The notes under the pieces are model-generated. The model had not been told where the DNA came from and did not search any database. It saw only the letters and a list, made by a program, of their open reading frames with translations. Shown here piece by piece: positions 6,878 through 8,351 of a stretch of 8,351 nucleotides of DNA (position 1 is the stretch's first letter; each line of letters begins with the position of its first letter). Made by a program: the position numbers and the translations under genes. The DNA lies in assembly GCA_049794535.1 (NCBI GenBank), contig JBARCX010000138.1, positions 1 through 8,351 of the forward strand. The letters run 5' to 3'. Origin of the DNA: JBARCX01 sp049794535. Its GTDB lineage: Bacteria; Pseudomonadota; Gammaproteobacteria; Xanthomonadales; Rhodanobacteraceae.

Positions 6878-7126
6878 TCAAACGTTAGGCAAAGGCCGCA
6901 CCGCCGCGTAGAGCACATCGGAGAGTTGCTCGGCCAGGCGGTTGAAGCAACGCGCCAAAGCATTCGGCTGGAGCTGTAGCTCGCCGTCGCTATGCAAGCG
7001 TAGGGCGAGATCGGCGAGTAGCCGCAGCTCGTCGCGGGTATCGCTCAACTGATCGTGAGCGCACTGGGGGAGTTGGTAACGCAGCTCGTTGGTGAATTGA
7101 GCGTGGGTTTCGAAAGCACCTGCCAT
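6878..7126 (-). CDS. Small hypothetical protein, XAC0095-like
   Basis: An 82-residue cytoplasmic protein without signal peptide or membrane helix. It is mostly predicted helical, with a central block LSDTRDELRLLADLALRL (about 27-44) and a C-terminal block LARCFNRLAEQLSDVL (about 57-72). The pattern of a leucine-rich 'RDxLxLLAxLA' segment followed by 'LAxCFxxLAxxL' resembles small XAC0095-type proteins of Xanthomonadaceae; that match is from memory and tentative. The start is firm: a Shine-Dalgarno AGGAGA lies on the minus strand at 7134-7139, seven bases before the ATG. The gene follows the aminopeptidase-like gene in the same direction, but 423 bases separate them and its leader is extraordinarily rich in inverted repeats, which suggests control at the RNA level. 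Function unknown. Confidence 0.75.
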   Translation of the reverse strand: MAGAFETHAQFTNELRYQLPQCAHDQLSDTRDELRLLADLALRLHSDGELQLQPNALARCFNRLAEQLSDVLYAAVRPLPNV

Positions 7127-7133
7127 GGCGACA

Positions 7134-7139
7134 TCTCCT
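7134..7139 (-). promoter_or_regulatory. Shine-Dalgarno site of the small minus-strand gene
   Basis: AGGAGA on the minus strand, seven bases before the ATG at 7126. It lies directly after the hairpin at 7154-7188, so folding of the leader could affect its accessibility. Confidence 0.75.
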
Positions 7140-7153
7140 GTGAGAGAGAAATG

Positions 7154-7188
7154 CCTCGCGTGGACGTTGCTACACGTCCAGCACGAGG
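7154..7188 (-). repeat. Hairpin just upstream of the small gene's ribosome binding site
   Basis: TGGACGT (7161-7167) pairs with ACGTCCA (7174-7180) around a TGCTAC loop, and the stem continues with CCTCG (7154-7158) against CGAGG (7184-7188) across a small internal loop. On the minus strand it ends 15 bases before the AGGAGA site. Confidence 0.65.
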
Positions 7189-7196
7189 TGTCGGGA

Positions 7197-7348
7197 GGCT
7201 AGAAACCGCACGAAGTCGGCGGGCAGATTTTCCCTTGCGGGTGTTCTATGGCTGCCGCCCTCCCGACGCGATTCGCGTCGGAGGAGTGCCCTAGGGACAC
7301 AAAACCCACCTGTCGTGGTGGGTACCGCTTCGTGCGGAGTTTCTAGGC
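7197..7348 (-). ncRNA. Candidate structured RNA: long-range helix enclosing three hairpins
   Basis: Positions 7197-7215 are the inverted repeat of 7328-7348: 18 of 19 bases pair, with one G-G mismatch (7198/7347) and a two-base bulge (7338-7339). Inside it, in minus-strand order, lie a hairpin ACCCACC/GGTGGGT (7304-7323), a hairpin CCGACGCG/CGCGTCGG (7263-7281) and a longer stem GGCGGCAG/CTGC-CGCC (7218-7226 with 7252-7259) carrying a small CCC/GGG hairpin. Together these would form a four-way junction. Strand is assigned from the downstream minus-strand gene and could be wrong. It could be a cis-regulatory leader, a free small RNA, or a structured mobile repeat. I could not match it to a known RNA family. 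Confidence 0.45.
7300..7323 (-). terminator. Possible intrinsic terminator within the leader (minus strand)
   Basis: On the minus strand ACCCACC and GGTGGGT form a 7-bp stem with a six-base loop, and the sequence continues TTTTGTGT. This fits a modest Rho-independent terminator. It could end the transcript of the aminopeptidase-like gene, 227 bases downstream of that gene's stop, or act as an attenuator for the small gene. Confidence 0.4.
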
Positions 7349-7549
7349 TCCGTGAGATGGAGTGTGCGTACCGGGATGGTGCCGTCAAGGAGATGCCCTT
7401 CGAAAGGGTGGCCCATGAGCCAGTACTTCTTGATTCCGCGCAGCCTTGGCGTACGGAATTATCAATGCTTCTGCACCATGCGTGTGCCGATGCAGTTGAT
7501 CAGCGTGACCCAAACTCTCGGATCAGCAAGCCAGCACGTTGATCAGGTA

Positions 7550-8161
7550 CTAGATAGCAGGAGTTAACGCCGCGAGCGTGGCCTGGAAATGGTCGGTCAC
7601 TGTGTCCAAGTGTGCCGCACCGACGTCGAATACCCACTGGCGAAGTAAGTGCGATGGAGCCAGGCCAATGGCGGCTATTCGCGCCTGCGCCGCAATCGCG
7701 TCGGCCACCGCTTTCAGCATGGTGGCAGCGACATCGCTTGTGTCACTCGATGTAAGCCCTGCATCAAGCAGACTTGGAGCAAAAGCTGCGCTCTCTACCC
7801 TCTGCTGAATCGCTGCGCGAACGGCAGTGGCTGCTGCCTCTGCCGTGACCGCGGGTGACCAAATCGATGGATCACCAAGACCTACCACCATGACGGCCCG
7901 AGCGACGACAGTCGCAGGCGGTCGGCTTATCAAGAGCGTCTCCATGGGAGTCGCCCGAAAATATCCGGCGCGACGAAGCTCGGCCAACGCGCCACCAAGA
8001 GCGTCATCCAGATGGCGCAGGCCACCCACCGGACCAGCATCGTTGAGTTCGCGCTCGAACATGCAGGCAAAGGACAGGTCGACTGCCGCCATCGCGCTGT
8101 CCCAGGCTGCGACGGCAATGGAGACACCATGCAAGACACCAATCGTTCGTAGCTCAGTCAT
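7550..8161 (-). CDS. Stand-alone M17 leucyl aminopeptidase N-terminal-like domain protein
   Basis: A 203-residue soluble protein whose middle resembles the N-terminal, macro-like domain of M17 leucyl aminopeptidases: LDDALGGALAELRRAGYF (51-68), METLLI (73-78), then a hydrophobic strand with ARAVMVVGLGDP (87-98) and an alanine-rich helix (about 104-122). Canonical M17 enzymes are about 480-500 residues and carry a C-terminal di-zinc catalytic domain with the NTDAEGR motif; that half is entirely absent, so the protein should not be a peptidase. In M17 enzymes the N-terminal domain serves oligomerisation and, in some, DNA binding. The start is supported by GGGAGG on the minus strand at 8170-8175, eight bases before the ATG. 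The assignment is from pattern recognition and is moderate; the remaining C-terminal part (about 130-203) is unassigned. Confidence 0.65.
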   Translation of the reverse strand: MTELRTIGVLHGVSIAVAAWDSAMAAVDLSFACMFERELNDAGPVGGLRHLDDALGGALAELRRAGYFRATPMETLLISRPPATVVARAVMVVGLGDPSIWSPAVTAEAAATAVRAAIQQRVESAAFAPSLLDAGLTSSDTSDVAATMLKAVADAIAAQARIAAIGLAPSHLLRQWVFDVGAAHLDTVTDHFQATLAALTPAI

Positions 8162-8351
8162 GATTCGAGCCTCCCAGCCCTAAGCCTCGATCATAACGTG
8201 ACGTCAGCGGACCCGATGGCAAACGCTACACCGTCCCCACGAGACCATGCCGACTCGGGATGCACTTAAGCGCCAGGGCGTACACCGGGCTTCGCCGAAT
8301 GTCCCCTCGGGACGGAAGCGGACCTTATCAGTGATTCAATCTGGATTCCGT
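8162..8351. other. Right edge, no supportable gene
   Basis: All six frames were read by eye. The minus strand has short open stretches from the edge (one ending near 8262), but none has a start, ribosome binding site or recognisable protein character. An upstream gene of the M17-N-like protein, if any, lies outside the window. Confidence 0.4.
8170..8175 (-). promoter_or_regulatory. Shine-Dalgarno site of the M17-N-like gene
   Basis: GGGAGG on the minus strand, eight bases before the ATG at 8161, fixes this start. Further upstream, TATGAT (minus strand, 8190-8195) resembles a -10 box, but no good -35 is at the right distance; an eight-base palindrome TGACGTCA lies at 8199-8206. Confidence 0.7.

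Larger units (their letters stand above)
7127..7549 (-). other. Long structured leader between the two minus-strand genes
   Basis: These 423 bases hold no convincing gene. From 7154 to 7348 they are dominated by inverted repeats, listed separately. From 7349 to 7549 I see only a small hairpin CCCTT/AAGGG (7396-7408) and two short plus-strand frames (7315-7542 and 7352-7567), which I do not support as genes. Confidence 0.55.

Noticed and set aside
7170..7388. Minus-strand frame of 72 codons from a TTG start through the structured leader
   Set aside because: It is open but follows the inverted repeats exactly, has no ribosome binding site, and ends inside the leader hairpin; the pairing explains the sequence better than coding does.
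7315..7542. Short plus-strand frame, possibly starting at the ATG at 7357
   Set aside because: There is only a weak upstream purine stretch, no third-position GC preference and no recognisable family; it overlaps an arm of the long inverted repeat.
7352..7567. Second short plus-strand frame with an internal ATG at 7415 preceded by GAAAGGG
   Set aside because: The purine run is part of the CCCTT/AAGGG hairpin, the product has no recognisable features, and it overlaps the end of the M17-N-like gene.
8199..8206. Palindrome TGACGTCA next to a TATGAT box upstream of the M17-N-like gene
   Set aside because: Eight-base palindromes are expected by chance at this scale and no matching -35 box was found, so it is noted only as a weak promoter hint.
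1..8351. CRISPR arrays, tRNA or rRNA genes, insertion sequences, integrases
   Set aside because: I found no regularly spaced repeats, no cloverleaf sequences and no transposase or integrase motifs in the window.

Overview
The window looks like a chromosomal segment of a moderately GC-rich gammaproteobacterium, most likely Xanthomonadales (Xanthomonadaceae or Rhodanobacteraceae such as Dyella, Luteibacter or Rhodanobacter). The reasons are the strong purine-rich ribosome binding sites, the CCCTCACCCC-type hairpin repeat at the left edge that is common between genes in that order, and a small minus-strand protein that resembles the XAC0095-type proteins of the order. This placement is an inference and no marker gene is present.

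Left part (1-2827): an intergenic repeat is followed by two MacB/FtsX-type ABC transporter permeases in tandem, 10 bases apart. Each has one N-terminal membrane helix, a large periplasmic domain and a C-terminal three-helix FtsX core. No ATP-binding subunit is in view; it is probably encoded just upstream. Middle part (2828-4472): two single genes, a class I SAM-dependent methyltransferase with two N-terminal CxxC pairs, and a small VOC (glyoxalase/dioxygenase fold) protein. Their starts are set by clear Shine-Dalgarno sites well inside longer open frames. A gene-poor stretch (4473-5198) follows, holding a near-perfect 22-base palindrome and two hairpins.

Right-centre (5199-6866): a tandem pair of 253-residue lipoproteins of unrecognised family, about 60% identical without gaps. 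The duplication includes the ribosome binding site and a 3' hairpin. The hairpin differs between copies by a base inserted in each arm, so pairing is kept.

Right end (6878-8161, minus strand): a 203-residue protein resembling only the N-terminal domain of M17 leucyl aminopeptidases, then a 423-base gap, then an 82-residue small protein. The gap, which is the 5' leader of the small gene, contains an elaborate set of inverted repeats: a 19-base long-range helix enclosing three hairpins, a possible intrinsic terminator and a competing alternative pairing. It is the strongest candidate in the window for something undescribed, either a structured cis-regulatory RNA or a mobile structured repeat. 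The last 190 bases hold no supportable gene.
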